64,000 nt of DNA. Origin: Candidatus Chloroploca asiatica (GTDB lineage: Bacteria; Chloroflexota; Chloroflexia; Chloroflexales; Chloroflexaceae). Position numbers and translations under genes: made by a program. Where the stretch lies: positions 124,001 to 188,000 of the forward strand of contig NZ_LYXE01000090.1 in assembly GCF_002532075.1 (NCBI RefSeq). Reading direction: 5' to 3'. Below, piece by piece: positions 53,283-62,470 of this stretch. The notes under the pieces are model-generated. The model saw only the letters and a list, made by a program, of their open reading frames with translations, was not told the DNA's origin and searched no databases. Position 1 is the stretch's first letter. Every line of letters starts with the position of its first letter.

Positions 53283-54303
53283 GAAGCGTCGCGTGGCTGA
53301 CGGCAATCAACCGCTCAAGGCGTTCGAGGGCGTAGCCCTCGTCAATGCTGGCACGGGCCAGGGCGATCCCCTCTTTGAGCGAGGTAGCTTTATCACCTGC
53401 GATCAAGGCTGCCGCTGCGTTGAGCAAGACCACATCGCGTCGCGGGCCGGTATCGCTGCCCTCTAGAATGCCACGTACAATCGCCGTATTGACCAGGACA
53501 TCACCCCCACGCAGAGCCGCCTGGGGCGCACGGGCAAGGCCCACGTCTTCGGGGGTAAACTCGTATGAACTAATTGGATGTCCATGGCGGACTTCGACAA
53601 TCAGATTGGTACCACTGAGGGTTAGTTCGTCCATCCCACCATCACCATGCACAACAAGGGCATGGACGGTATCAAGCCGGTCGAGGGTACGCGCCAATTT
53701 CTCAGCGAGGGGAACCGAAGCTGCGCCGAGCACCTGATGGCGGGCCTGAGCCGGATTTGTCAACGGGCCAAGAATGTTAAAGGCCGTCCGAATCCCAATC
53801 TCACGACGGACGGGCCCGGCAAAGCGCATTGCGGGATGAAAGGATGGCGCAAACATAAAGCCAATGCCTGCTTCACGCAAACAACGGGCGACTGCCGATG
53901 CACTCATCTCAATGCGCACCCCCAGACCCTCTAGCACATCAGCGCTCCCACAGACGCTCGACATTGCCCGGTTGCCATGCTTGGCGACGGTCAGTCCGGC
54001 ACCAGCCACGACAAACGCAGCGGTTGTACTGATATTGAAACTGAGCGACCCATCCCCTCCGGTGCCACATGTATCAACCACAGGGCCTTCGGCAACCACC
54101 ACCGTCGCCTTACGCCGCATCACCTCAGCCATGCCGGCCAGTTCCGCATCGGTTTCACCCTTCAAATGGAGGGCCGTCAACAGCGCCCCAATTTGCGCCG
54201 GGGTCGCCGAGCCAGCCATGATCGTCTCCATCACCTCAGCCGCCTGATGCTGGCTCAAATCCCGGCCCGCAACGACCGCCACAATCGCGTCACGAATCTC
54301 CAA
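53275..54303 (-). CDS. trpD: Anthranilate phosphoribosyltransferase TrpD
   Basis: Joins anthranilate to PRPP. The 342-aa protein has VDTCGTGGDGSLSFNISTTAAF, KHGNRAMSSVCGSADVLEGLG and NPLTNPA-like LGPLTNPAQA, all diagnostic. The start is a TTG at 54303 with AGGGAG just upstream; no ATG fits the expected N terminus. It ends inside the start of the channel-like gene, so their translation is coupled. Confidence 0.95.
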   Translation of the reverse strand: MEIRDAIVAVVAGRDLSQHQAAEVMETIMAGSATPAQIGALLTALHLKGETDAELAGMAEVMRRKATVVVAEGPVVDTCGTGGDGSLSFNISTTAAFVVAGAGLTVAKHGNRAMSSVCGSADVLEGLGVRIEMSASAVARCLREAGIGFMFAPSFHPAMRFAGPVRREIGIRTAFNILGPLTNPAQARHQVLGAASVPLAEKLARTLDRLDTVHALVVHGDGGMDELTLSGTNLIVEVRHGHPISSYEFTPEDVGLARAPQAALRGGDVLVNTAIVRGILEGSDTGPRRDVVLLNAAAALIAGDKATSLKEGIALARASIDEGYALERLERLIAVSHATLHD

Positions 54304-54315
54304 AATCTTCTCCCT

Positions 54316-55071
54316 CTACCCACCAATTACTCTTGATACTTGCTTGGCCAGGATGGGCATGATTGTTGCTACATCGCCGCGCAGCACAGCATCAGCCATG
54401 TCATCGAGATACGTGGCCTCAAGATTCACTATCACCAGACGCGCCTTGCGCCGCAGCGCAATGAACGGAAGATCGCACGCAGGCGCGACCTCAAGCGATG
54501 TTCCGGCGACCAGGACAAGATCGCATTCTTCCAGTGCTTTCTGGGCCAACCAGAAAATACCCTGCGGTAGTGGCTCATCAAAGAGCACAACATCGGGCTT
54601 GAAAGCCCCCCCGCACCCGCATCGCGGGGCAGTACCACGCCGCACATCGCCGAGCAAAGAAGTCATCGGCACCTGACGATCACAGCCCTGACACGTTGCC
54701 TGACGCAGATGACCGTGCAATTCATAGACCTTGCGCGAGCCGCCTGCCTGGTGTAGGCCATCAATATTCTGGGTAATCACCGCATGAATCTTGCCCGCAC
54801 GTTCGAGTTCGGCAAGCGCAAGATGGGCAGGATTCGGCTGAGCCGTAAGCATGAGCTCAAGCAAGCCTTCGAGCCACGCGTAAAAGTGATTGGGATTACG
54901 CCGAAACGCCCGCAGCGACGCCACTTCCACGGGATCATACGAGGCCCAGACTCCATCATCACTGCGAAAATCAGGAATCCCAGAAGGGCGACTATATCCG
55001 GCCCCAGTCAACACAACAATCCGTTGCGCCTGAGCAACTAGTTCGCTCGCCCGCTCAAGCATCTGGCCCAT
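54316..55071 (-). CDS. cobB: Sir2-family NAD-dependent protein deacylase
   Basis: Sirtuin of 251 aa. GAGYSRPSGIPDFR (23-36) binds NAD; QNID (101-104) and catalytic His119 (ELHG) follow. Zinc is bound by Cys127, Cys130, Cys151 and Cys153 (CQGC ... CGCG). The Ala-Tyr after the first glycines differs from the common GAGIS but is within the family. AGGAGG precedes ATG 55071. It ends 12 nt before trpD, so it probably leads the trp-linked operon. Confidence 0.93.
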   Translation of the reverse strand: MGQMLERASELVAQAQRIVVLTGAGYSRPSGIPDFRSDDGVWASYDPVEVASLRAFRRNPNHFYAWLEGLLELMLTAQPNPAHLALAELERAGKIHAVITQNIDGLHQAGGSRKVYELHGHLRQATCQGCDRQVPMTSLLGDVRRGTAPRCGCGGAFKPDVVLFDEPLPQGIFWLAQKALEECDLVLVAGTSLEVAPACDLPFIALRRKARLVIVNLEATYLDDMADAVLRGDVATIMPILAKQVSRVIGG

Positions 55072-55137
55072 CACCTTCCTCCTCTCCAGACTTTCTACAG
55101 TATACAGCGCCCCTCATGATGCTGCAATGAACTCCAT

Positions 55138-56682
55138 TTAGCGCCTATGCACAAAATAACTACTCACCTCATCGCGAAAACGCAACTCCCAGGCTGGCTG
55201 TTCCTCGGCCCACGCAACCAGGGCTGCCTGCTGTTCGTTACTGAGCAAGAGACCATCAATCTGGTACGCTTCGATCAGTTGATCAACCTTCGTTCCCGCG
55301 ACAAGACGTTGATAGTCAAGCCATTGCTCAAGAGGGTACAGTTCGATCCGTGGATCGGCCCACACTTTCTGTTTGGGTGCAGCCCAGATCAGGTAGCTCC
55401 CATAGCCCATATCATGGAAGAGCCGCTCAGGACGCTGGGAATCCTGGCGGAGGAAAGCAACCGCGTCAACTGGTGTCTCAGGCGCAAGCAATGAGCCCAC
55501 TTCGGGAGGAAGATCAAGCCAGGGCTTGACCCAGGGCAAAGCAAGCACGAGCAAGAGGCTGATCAAACCAACGAGCATGGCATTGACCATCGGCAACCCT
55601 TGATACACCCGGCGCACCGGGGTCTCGGCATCTCGCCAGGCCGCCAGTTGTCGTGCCAACAAGGGGGTCACAACGGCAACAAACCAGATATTATTGCGCC
55701 CCGCCCCCAATGCCAGCCAGAGAAAGGCCCCCGCGAGCAACATATCCACTGGATCAGGCCGGGTATGCGCATACGCAAGAATGACAATGCCCGCCATCAC
55801 AAAGAGAAAAAAGATCGCCCCATTGAGCTCGCGTGTGGTTGGTGGTGCCCATTCAGTGACCAGTTGCGTCACCTGTGAACTGCTCAGCAGATTGCCTACA
55901 TACCCGAGCACCTGGAAGCCGCCAGGATTGATCAGCCAACTCAGCCCGGTCAAGACCCCGATGATGATCAGTTGCACGAGGGGTGGACGCAAAGGTGCGG
56001 TGCTACGCTCACGCCGTGCCCGCCGTCGCTCGATCCAGCGGCGCAAAACTTCCCCCACAAAGATAAGCCCGATCAATGCACCACCGAGCACAAATGAACC
56101 GTGGATATTCACCCAGATGATCCCCAGTAGGGGCAAGAGCAGCAGCGGCGGCCAGAGCCACTGTTGTCGTCGTGGCTCGTGAGGGTCACGCCAGACCGTC
56201 AATAGATAGAGATAGATGATAAAGATGACCAGGGCATAACTCTGCGGACGTACCAGCCAGTTGTCAAATGAAGCAGGCAATGTCCCGAGCAACAGTACCC
56301 CCACACTCAAGCGAAGCCGTCCGCTCTGCCTGATCGCTAGACGCAGCAAGAGCCCGTAGGCAAACGCAAGCAGCAGTGCCTGCACGAAAATGATCAGCGG
56401 AGCGCCCCCGACCGAAAAGAGCAGATACATCCCAACTTGAGCCAGCCAGCTCTGATTATAAAAAGGTTGCCCAGCCTGGGTATACGAAAAACCATCGACC
56501 GTTGGAATCGTCCCAGTGGCGACGATCACGCGCCCGGTCGCCATATGCCACCAGAAATCGTGGGGTTGGATTGGCGTCAACAAAACCCTAAGCGCAATAA
56601 ACGCGACGCCAGCAAAGAGCCAGACGTGATCAAGGCTCACACCACGCTGACCAGTTTGTCCTCTCTGCATGCTCTTCACCAT
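55138..56682 (-). CDS. Multi-spanning GT-C-like membrane protein (copy 2)
   Basis: About 514 aa with 10-12 membrane helices. An early loop has PHDFWWHMATGRVIVATGTIP, the position of catalytic acidic residues in GT-C enzymes. A C-terminal soluble domain begins with FLRQDSQRPERLFHDMGYGSYLIWAAP. The C-terminal domain and DFWWH loop are shared with the upstream gene, so the two are paralogues. The start is uncertain: ATG 56682 is taken, but a TTG at 56712 abuts the previous stop and ATG 56670 is also possible. Acceptor and donor unknown. Confidence 0.68.
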   Translation of the reverse strand: MVKSMQRGQTGQRGVSLDHVWLFAGVAFIALRVLLTPIQPHDFWWHMATGRVIVATGTIPTVDGFSYTQAGQPFYNQSWLAQVGMYLLFSVGGAPLIIFVQALLLAFAYGLLLRLAIRQSGRLRLSVGVLLLGTLPASFDNWLVRPQSYALVIFIIYLYLLTVWRDPHEPRRQQWLWPPLLLLPLLGIIWVNIHGSFVLGGALIGLIFVGEVLRRWIERRRARRERSTAPLRPPLVQLIIIGVLTGLSWLINPGGFQVLGYVGNLLSSSQVTQLVTEWAPPTTRELNGAIFFLFVMAGIVILAYAHTRPDPVDMLLAGAFLWLALGAGRNNIWFVAVVTPLLARQLAAWRDAETPVRRVYQGLPMVNAMLVGLISLLLVLALPWVKPWLDLPPEVGSLLAPETPVDAVAFLRQDSQRPERLFHDMGYGSYLIWAAPKQKVWADPRIELYPLEQWLDYQRLVAGTKVDQLIEAYQIDGLLLSNEQQAALVAWAEEQPAWELRFRDEVSSYFVHRR

Positions 56683-56712
56683 ATCCACCACTACATCAAC
56701 CACCCTGATCAA

Positions 56713-58254
56713 TCAACGGCGGCGCCAGACTTCACTTGTGTCGTCCTGAAAACTGCGTTCCCATGTCGACAACGTCGCAAGTGTTGCCGCCAACCCTGCC
56801 TGACGGGTCTGGTGCAGGAGCACACACCTGACGTCGTGGTCATCAAGAAACGCCGCCACCCCACGCCCGGCACTCACCTCGATATAGGTTTGCCAGAGCT
56901 CAAAGGGAAACAGTTCAATCCGGGGATCGATAAAATGGAGATCCTGGGGATAGTGTGCCCAGGCCAAATATGAACCATAGCCCATTTCGTTGAAAAGCCG
57001 ACCATCGCACGGCTCGGTGCGCAGATGTTCAGTTGCAGCCACGGGCGTATCAACGGTAAACAGCAGGGGTGCCCCGGGCAGATCAGCAAAAAGCGCTTGA
57101 TAGGGCGCAGGCAAGCCCAGATATGGTTTTGTCCAGGGTTGAACGGCGAGCACGGCGATCAACAAAAAGAGGGCCACCGCCAGATTTGCGACCGAGCCAC
57201 CACCGCGTTCTTTGCGTGCTGGCAACCCTGTGGTTCCAACCATTGGCCGGGCGGCCGCCAGGCTCTGGGCCATAATCGGCATAGCCGCAAACCCGAACCA
57301 GACAACATAGCGTACCCCAAGAAAGCTCTGCCAGGCAAGGCCACACACCAGAAGCACCTCGGTGATAGTCGGGCGACGACGTCCAAGCCCAAACGCCGCA
57401 AACAAGGCGAGCACCCCGAGGTAAAAAGCGGCTCCGGCGAGATTCCGTGGTGTAGGCGATTGCCACTCAATGATCAACGCCTGACTGGCCGGATCGTTCA
57501 ACAAGGTCTGCACATACCTGAAAATCCCAAAGCCCAATGGATTGATCAGCGTGGCAAGTAGCATTGCGCCAGTGACCAGATAGAGGGGACGAAGGCGATA
57601 CCAGGCCAGCGCACGAGGTTGCCGCAAGAGGCGGCGCAACGTTTCGCCAACCACAAAAGCCCCGGCGAGCAACAGACCCATCACGAACGCACCGTGCGCA
57701 TTTACCCAGAAGATCATCACCAGGGGCAGACCGATCAACCAGCGTGGCCCCATGCGGCCATCAACATAGCGTCCCAGCACAAACAAGGTCACGAGAAACG
57801 GCACCCATGACCAGTTCTGCGTTCGCGTGGTCAGATTATTGATCGTCATCGCCGCAGCAAAGAGGGTGGCCAGGGCGGCCAGGCGCCACGACCCACTACG
57901 AGCATGGGTTTCATACGCAACCAGCGTATAGGCGGTTATGCCCAGAAGATTGCGCACAAAGATCACGAGCGGAAAGCCACCAAACGTATAGATTTGAAAA
58001 AAGAGCCTCTCGCCAAGCCAACTCTGATAGATATACGGGGTTTCGGGAGGTACCCCCCAGGCAAAAAGATTCGTCGTGGGCAAGCCAGAGGTCGCGGTCA
58101 ATTCACCAGCTTTGAGGTGCCACCAGAAATCGTTGGGGCTCGTCGGGGCAAGGCTGATGAAGACCGCAATCACACTGAGCGCCAACAGCACCCAGAGGTG
58201 ATCCAGCCGCACGAGGGGCAACTGCCGTGTATGATCAGATGACGTAGGGGACAC
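56713..58254 (-). CDS. Multi-spanning GT-C-like membrane protein (copy 1)
   Basis: A 513-aa protein with about eleven helices, the loop PNDFWWHLKAGELTATSGLPT after TM1, and a C-terminal domain with RLFNEMGYGSYLAWAHYPQDLHFIDPRIELFP. It is the paralogue of the next gene. Its GTG start at 58254 has only a weak ribosome site. A DPM1-type gene is divergent 138 bp away, so these proteins may use a polyprenyl-phosphate sugar as donor. Function inferred from topology only. Confidence 0.7.
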   Translation of the reverse strand: MSPTSSDHTRQLPLVRLDHLWVLLALSVIAVFISLAPTSPNDFWWHLKAGELTATSGLPTTNLFAWGVPPETPYIYQSWLGERLFFQIYTFGGFPLVIFVRNLLGITAYTLVAYETHARSGSWRLAALATLFAAAMTINNLTTRTQNWSWVPFLVTLFVLGRYVDGRMGPRWLIGLPLVMIFWVNAHGAFVMGLLLAGAFVVGETLRRLLRQPRALAWYRLRPLYLVTGAMLLATLINPLGFGIFRYVQTLLNDPASQALIIEWQSPTPRNLAGAAFYLGVLALFAAFGLGRRRPTITEVLLVCGLAWQSFLGVRYVVWFGFAAMPIMAQSLAAARPMVGTTGLPARKERGGGSVANLAVALFLLIAVLAVQPWTKPYLGLPAPYQALFADLPGAPLLFTVDTPVAATEHLRTEPCDGRLFNEMGYGSYLAWAHYPQDLHFIDPRIELFPFELWQTYIEVSAGRGVAAFLDDHDVRCVLLHQTRQAGLAATLATLSTWERSFQDDTSEVWRRR

Positions 58255-58392
58255 GAGGGTGATCCAGTCAGGTAAGAAACCAATACTCTCAGGCTATCGC
58301 TATTGGTTCGCTCAATCGTTATAATACCATTAGACGATAACGGGCGCATAGCCAGCGCGCGTTGAACCAATACATAGAGGGATGGGCCTGTT

Positions 58393-59151
58393 ATGCTCAC
58401 CACAATTTCACCCACAAAACCAGTTGTCCTGCCTCATTTTGTGCTTGTCACCGACTGTACGGTCATTGTGCCAACCTACAATGAAGCCGAGAACATCGGA
58501 CAACTTATTCCACGCATCCTTGAGCACGACCGCTTCCGTGTACTCGTGGTTGATGATGGTTCGCCAGATGGCACCGGTGAACTGGTTGCCGAGATGGCGC
58601 AAGACGAACCACGCATCGGGCTTTTGAGGCGCCCTGGCAAACTTGGCCTCGGCAGTGCGTACATTGCGGGTTTCCAACGGGCACTCGCTGAAGGTGCCGA
58701 GTTCATCTTTGAGATGGACGCCGATTTTTCACATGATCCCGGGTATTTGCCAGGCCTACTGGCGGCAGCCGAAGCAGGAGCCGACCTGGTGCTTGGTTCG
58801 CGCTATGTTGCCGGGGGTGGCACAACCGATTGGGGGCCCGGGCGTCAACTGATTAGCCGTGGGGGCAACCTCTACGCTGGTTTGATTCTCGGCTTGCCGG
58901 TGGCTGACGCAACTGGGGGCTTTCGCTGTTACCGGCGTCATGTGCTCGAACGCCTTGATCTGAGCCGGATTCGCTCGAATGGCTATGGCTTCCAAATTGA
59001 GATGGTCTACCGTGTCTTGCAGGCCGGTTTTACCATCCGCGAAGTGCCGATCATCTTCCCCGATCGCAGGGTCGGGCGATCCAAAATGTCGCGCCGCATC
59101 GTCCTTGAAGCATTGATCAATGTCTGGAAGTTACGCTTTGGGCGCATCTAA
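58393..59151 (+). CDS. Polyprenyl/dolichyl-phosphate mannose synthase-like GT2 (DPM1 type)
   Basis: A 252-aa protein with TVIVPTYNEAENIGQLI, VLVVDDGSPDGT, FEMDADFSHDP (metal-binding D-x-D) and TGGFRCYRR, matching soluble DPM1-type synthases that lack C-terminal helices. It would make a polyprenyl-phosphate-linked hexose for membrane GT-C enzymes. ATG 58393 has GGGATGGG somewhat distant. The next gene starts 9 nt later on the same strand. Confidence 0.92.
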   Translation: MLTTISPTKPVVLPHFVLVTDCTVIVPTYNEAENIGQLIPRILEHDRFRVLVVDDGSPDGTGELVAEMAQDEPRIGLLRRPGKLGLGSAYIAGFQRALAEGAEFIFEMDADFSHDPGYLPGLLAAAEAGADLVLGSRYVAGGGTTDWGPGRQLISRGGNLYAGLILGLPVADATGGFRCYRRHVLERLDLSRIRSNGYGFQIEMVYRVLQAGFTIREVPIIFPDRRVGRSKMSRRIVLEALINVWKLRFGRI

Positions 59152-59160
59152 GGAAGATCT

Positions 59161-60240
59161 ATGTCAATCGAAGAGCTTATTCAGAAACTCGAAGGCACGC
59201 TGACAACTTATCGCGAAGACCAGGAACGCTCGCGGCGCGAACTCAGCGAAGTTGAAGTTCTGGTACGCCAGAGCGCGATTGAAGTCGAAAAACTTGCCCA
59301 GCGCGAGTTGTCAGTCTCCAATCGCGTACGTGATCTCGAAGTCAACCTTGAACGTTACAGCAAAGACGAGATCAAGAACTTTTACACCACCTCTCAGGAA
59401 GTACAAATGCGTTTGCAGATCATGCGGGGGCAACTGGAACAGATCCAGAGTCGGCGTGATATGCTACGGACGCAACAGGGTCAAATCGCAAATGTCGTTG
59501 GATTGCTCAGCGATCTCCTCGAAGCGATGCAGACCGGCGGCTTCTCGACTGAAGCACAGAACCAGAACGGGCTCGACACCGAAGCGATGATTGCCAATAT
59601 CATTCAATCACAAGAGAGTGAACGTCTGCGCCTTTCCCTACAGATGCACGACGGGCCAGCCCAATCAATGAGCAACCTGGTATTGCGCGCTGAAATTTGC
59701 TATCGCCTGATTGATCATGATCTCGAACAGGCTCGTTCTGAACTCAACGCCCTCAAGAACGCGATCAATACAACGCTGCAAGATACCCGGAAGCTCATCT
59801 TTGATTTGCGCCCAATGACCCTCGATGACCTTGGCCTGGTACCGACGGTGCGACGTTATACAACCCAGTTCGGTGAAAAGAATAAGCTCGAGGTAAATCT
59901 GATGATCCAGAACCTTGAACAACGCTTGCCGAATCACTATGAAGTGATGATCTTTCGCTTCATCCAGGAGGCCCTCAATAATGTGGCCCGTCACGCCAAT
60001 GCCAATCAGGTGCGCGTCTTGCTCGATGGCTCTGGGCATACGTTGCAGATCATCATCGAAGATGATGGTCAGGGCTTTCACGTGAGTGATACGCTGGAAA
60101 ATGCCCGTGCACGTCGCTGCATGGGCATTGCCAATATGCGCCAGCAGGCCGAAGTGTTGCTGCGCGGCGAGTTTGGCCTTGAGAGCGCGATAAACCGAGG
60201 CACCAGAGTGGCGGCTAATATACCCTTACCGATGACGTAG
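59161..60240 (+). CDS. Soluble DegS/LiaS-type sensor histidine kinase
   Basis: A 359-aa protein with no membrane segment. Residues 1-135 are a long coiled coil. The HisKA_3 dimerisation region has SLQMHDGPAQ with phospho-acceptor His163. The HATPase domain shows FIQEALNNVARHANA, DDGQGF and GIANMRQQAEVL. Such kinases pair with NarL/FixJ response regulators, and none is in this window. AAGGAAG precedes the ATG. The next gene has its own promoter. Confidence 0.92.
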   Translation: MSIEELIQKLEGTLTTYREDQERSRRELSEVEVLVRQSAIEVEKLAQRELSVSNRVRDLEVNLERYSKDEIKNFYTTSQEVQMRLQIMRGQLEQIQSRRDMLRTQQGQIANVVGLLSDLLEAMQTGGFSTEAQNQNGLDTEAMIANIIQSQESERLRLSLQMHDGPAQSMSNLVLRAEICYRLIDHDLEQARSELNALKNAINTTLQDTRKLIFDLRPMTLDDLGLVPTVRRYTTQFGEKNKLEVNLMIQNLEQRLPNHYEVMIFRFIQEALNNVARHANANQVRVLLDGSGHTLQIIIEDDGQGFHVSDTLENARARRCMGIANMRQQAEVLLRGEFGLESAINRGTRVAANIPLPMT

Positions 60241-60299
60241 TCTATTGGACTATCTCATCACTGCTGGCAGTACCCTGAGTTGACAGGACTTTCAGACTA

Positions 60300-60328
60300 T
60301 TGCAGATGAGACCGGGTAAACTTATACT
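60300..60328 (+). promoter_or_regulatory. Promoter of the Flp pilin gene
   Basis: TTGCAG (60300-60305), 17-nt spacer, TATACT (60323-60328). The boxes are identical to those of the promoter at 16451-16479. Confidence 0.75.
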
Positions 60329-60384
60329 GAGTATGTGATAACAACCCACAAGGGAATATTTCAAACAGGGGGGAGGTGACAGAC

Positions 60385-60543
60385 ATGCTACGCAGCTTTT
60401 TCGCTAAAGAAGAGGGCCAGGGCCTCGTTGAGTACGCACTTATTCTTGTGCTTATTGCTATTGTTGTTATTGGTATTTTGACAGTACTCGGCAACAAGGT
60501 TTCGCAGGTCTTCTCAACCATTGATAGCGGCCTCAAGGTATAA
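60385..60543 (+). CDS. Flp/Fap-type pilin
   Basis: A 52-aa prepilin. The leader MLRSFFAKEEG is followed by QGLVEYALILVLIAIVVIGILTVLG, the Flp hydrophobic core with a Glu-Tyr pair, so cleavage by a TadV-type peptidase after Gly11 is expected. The mature pilin would be about 41 aa and assemble into tight-adherence (Tad) pili. GGAGG lies 8 nt before the ATG, a strong promoter lies upstream and a terminator follows, so it is a single-gene transcript. No other tad genes are in the window. Confidence 0.93.
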   Translation: MLRSFFAKEEGQGLVEYALILVLIAIVVIGILTVLGNKVSQVFSTIDSGLKV

Positions 60544-60569
60544 CCTAATCTTTGCTATCAACGTAATGT

Positions 60570-60600
60570 AAAACGCCCCTCGGTTCCCGAGGGGCGTTTT
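60570..60600 (+). terminator. Rho-independent terminator of the pilin gene
   Basis: A 14-bp stem AAAACGCCCCTCGG/CCGAGGGGCGTTTT with a TTC loop and a terminal TTTT. Confidence 0.9.
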
Positions 60601-60609
60601 GTGCATGTG

Positions 60610-60662
60610 CGTAAGGGACAGTTCATCAACCAGCGAAGCTGGTTGATGAACCGTCCCTTACG
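60610..60662. repeat. Long palindrome after the pilin terminator
   Basis: A 25-bp stem with one mismatch (CGTAAGGGAC-a-GTTCATCAACCAGC) and a GAA loop. It follows a complete terminator, so it is either a second stop or a dispersed palindrome. A -10-like TATAAT lies at 60722-60727 without a clear -35. Nothing else is seen before the gene at 60788. Confidence 0.6.
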
Positions 60663-60787
60663 TATGTTTGACGGCTGTGACCTGTGTGCATCAGGTGAGC
60701 GCAAGATCTTTGCAAAAGGTGTATAATTCGCACTGCCCGTTATTTGATTAGTACAACAATTGCTCACTTGTGCAGGAACTTGATGGT

Positions 60788-62431
60788 ATGACAACGCTGA
60801 TCCTCTACAATGGTCCGATTTACACGCTTGACCCGGCTGTGCCAGTGGCTCAGGCGCTTGCGGTGCGTGACGGGCGAGTCGTTGCGCTTGGCACCGAACG
60901 TCAGGTTCAGGAGATGGTGGCGACAGCTGGCAGAACCCACGAATTGATTGACCTCGCCGGTCGGGCGGTTGTGCCTGGGCTTACCGATGCCCATGTCCAT
61001 ATTACCTGGCAGGGCTTTACTAGGCGCGAAGCCAATCTGGCTGGCGTTGCTACGCTTGAGATGGCCTTGGAGGTGGTGGCCCAGCGGGATACACAGTTGC
61101 CTCAGGGGGCCTGGCTGCGCGGCGGTGGGTGGGATCACGTGCTCTGGGGGGGGCGTTGGCCAACCCGAGAGGATCTCGACCGGGTTTGCCCGCACCGCCC
61201 GGTGATCCTGCTGCGCAAAGATTGCCATTCGGCCTGGGTCAATCGTCGCGCGCTCGAACTCGCAGGCGTTGGTGCCGCAACGCCAGATCCTGCGGGCGGC
61301 CAGATTATGCGTGACCGCGATGGTGAACCAACCGGTATTCTGGTTGACACAGCGATGGATCTCGTACGTGCGGTTGAGCCGCCTCCCACTGAGCAAGACC
61401 GGCTCGCTGCGCTGCAAGCGGCTTTCGATGAAGCTTTGAGCTATGGGATCACCAGCATCCATGTGCCTCCGGGCACAGATCCTGCTGATGCATCGACCAC
61501 GTTACGTGATCTGCAGACGATGCGCCAGCAGGGCAGGTTGAGCGTACGCTGTCTGGCTTATATGGCTCAGCCCGATCTCGACGCCGCGATTGCCCTCGGG
61601 TTGCGCAGTGGCTTTGGCGATGCCTGGCTCCGCCTGGGTGGACTCAAGCTCTTTGCCGATGGTTCACTTGGCTCGCAGAGTGCTGAGATGCTGAGGCCGT
61701 ATGAGGGTACGAGCAGTACGGGCCTGGCGATGATGCCACCCGAGGTGCTTGAGGCGACGATCAGGCGGGCAAATGCCCACGGAATCAGCGTTGCTGTGCA
61801 TGCAATTGGTGATGCCGCCAATCGCAAGGTGCTTGATGCCATCGAACGGGCAATCCACGACCGCCAGGCCCAGCCTGAGGCCTTCCCAGCCATGGCGTTG
61901 CCAAACCGGATTGAGCATGTCCAGGTGCTGCATCCCGCTGATATACCTCGGCTCGGGCAACTCGGGATCATTGCCTCGATGCAGCCGATCCACTGTACCA
62001 GCGATATCACCGCAGCTTCGCGGCTCTGGGGGGAAGAGCGTTGTCACTCAGCGTATGCCTGGCGCAGTGTCCAGGCCGGTGGGGCGACGCTCGCCTTTGG
62101 TTCCGATGCGCCCGTTGAGACGATGAATCCGTGGTTGGGCATCCACGCTGCGGTGACGCGCCAACGCCCCGATGGTACACCAGCAGACGGTTGGTATGCC
62201 GAGCAATGCCTGACGGTCGAAGAAGCCCTGCGTGCCTATTGTTATGGGCCGGCAGTGGCAAGTGCTGAAACCGCGTTGAAAGGGACACTGACACCCGGTA
62301 AGTTGGCCGATCTTGTTGTGTTGACCGGTGATCCCTTACAGTGCCGTGCCGATGAACTTGGAGCGATAACGGCAGCGATGACGCTTGTTGATGGCCAGGT
62401 GGTGTTTGAGCGTTCGTCATCAGGCGGATGA
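60788..62431 (+). CDS. YtcJ-like amidohydrolase
   Basis: A metal-dependent hydrolase of 547 aa with the amidohydrolase beta-sandwich start (LILYNGPIYTLDPAVPVAQALAVRDGRVVALG), the HxH motif in DAHVHITW, a probable carbamylated-lysine or Glu region, then VAVHAIGDAANR, RIEHVQVLHP and FGSDAPVETMNPWLGIHAAV. The order matches YtcJ/AepA-like proteins. The substrate is unknown. ATG 60788 is chosen over 60770 because the domain begins there. The MFS gene follows 39 nt later. Confidence 0.88.
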   Translation: MTTLILYNGPIYTLDPAVPVAQALAVRDGRVVALGTERQVQEMVATAGRTHELIDLAGRAVVPGLTDAHVHITWQGFTRREANLAGVATLEMALEVVAQRDTQLPQGAWLRGGGWDHVLWGGRWPTREDLDRVCPHRPVILLRKDCHSAWVNRRALELAGVGAATPDPAGGQIMRDRDGEPTGILVDTAMDLVRAVEPPPTEQDRLAALQAAFDEALSYGITSIHVPPGTDPADASTTLRDLQTMRQQGRLSVRCLAYMAQPDLDAAIALGLRSGFGDAWLRLGGLKLFADGSLGSQSAEMLRPYEGTSSTGLAMMPPEVLEATIRRANAHGISVAVHAIGDAANRKVLDAIERAIHDRQAQPEAFPAMALPNRIEHVQVLHPADIPRLGQLGIIASMQPIHCTSDITAASRLWGEERCHSAYAWRSVQAGGATLAFGSDAPVETMNPWLGIHAAVTRQRPDGTPADGWYAEQCLTVEEALRAYCYGPAVASAETALKGTLTPGKLADLVVLTGDPLQCRADELGAITAAMTLVDGQVVFERSSSGG

Positions 62432-62470
62432 GGAAAGGAGCAGGCGAAGGCTTGATCTTCGTCGGTAGGT

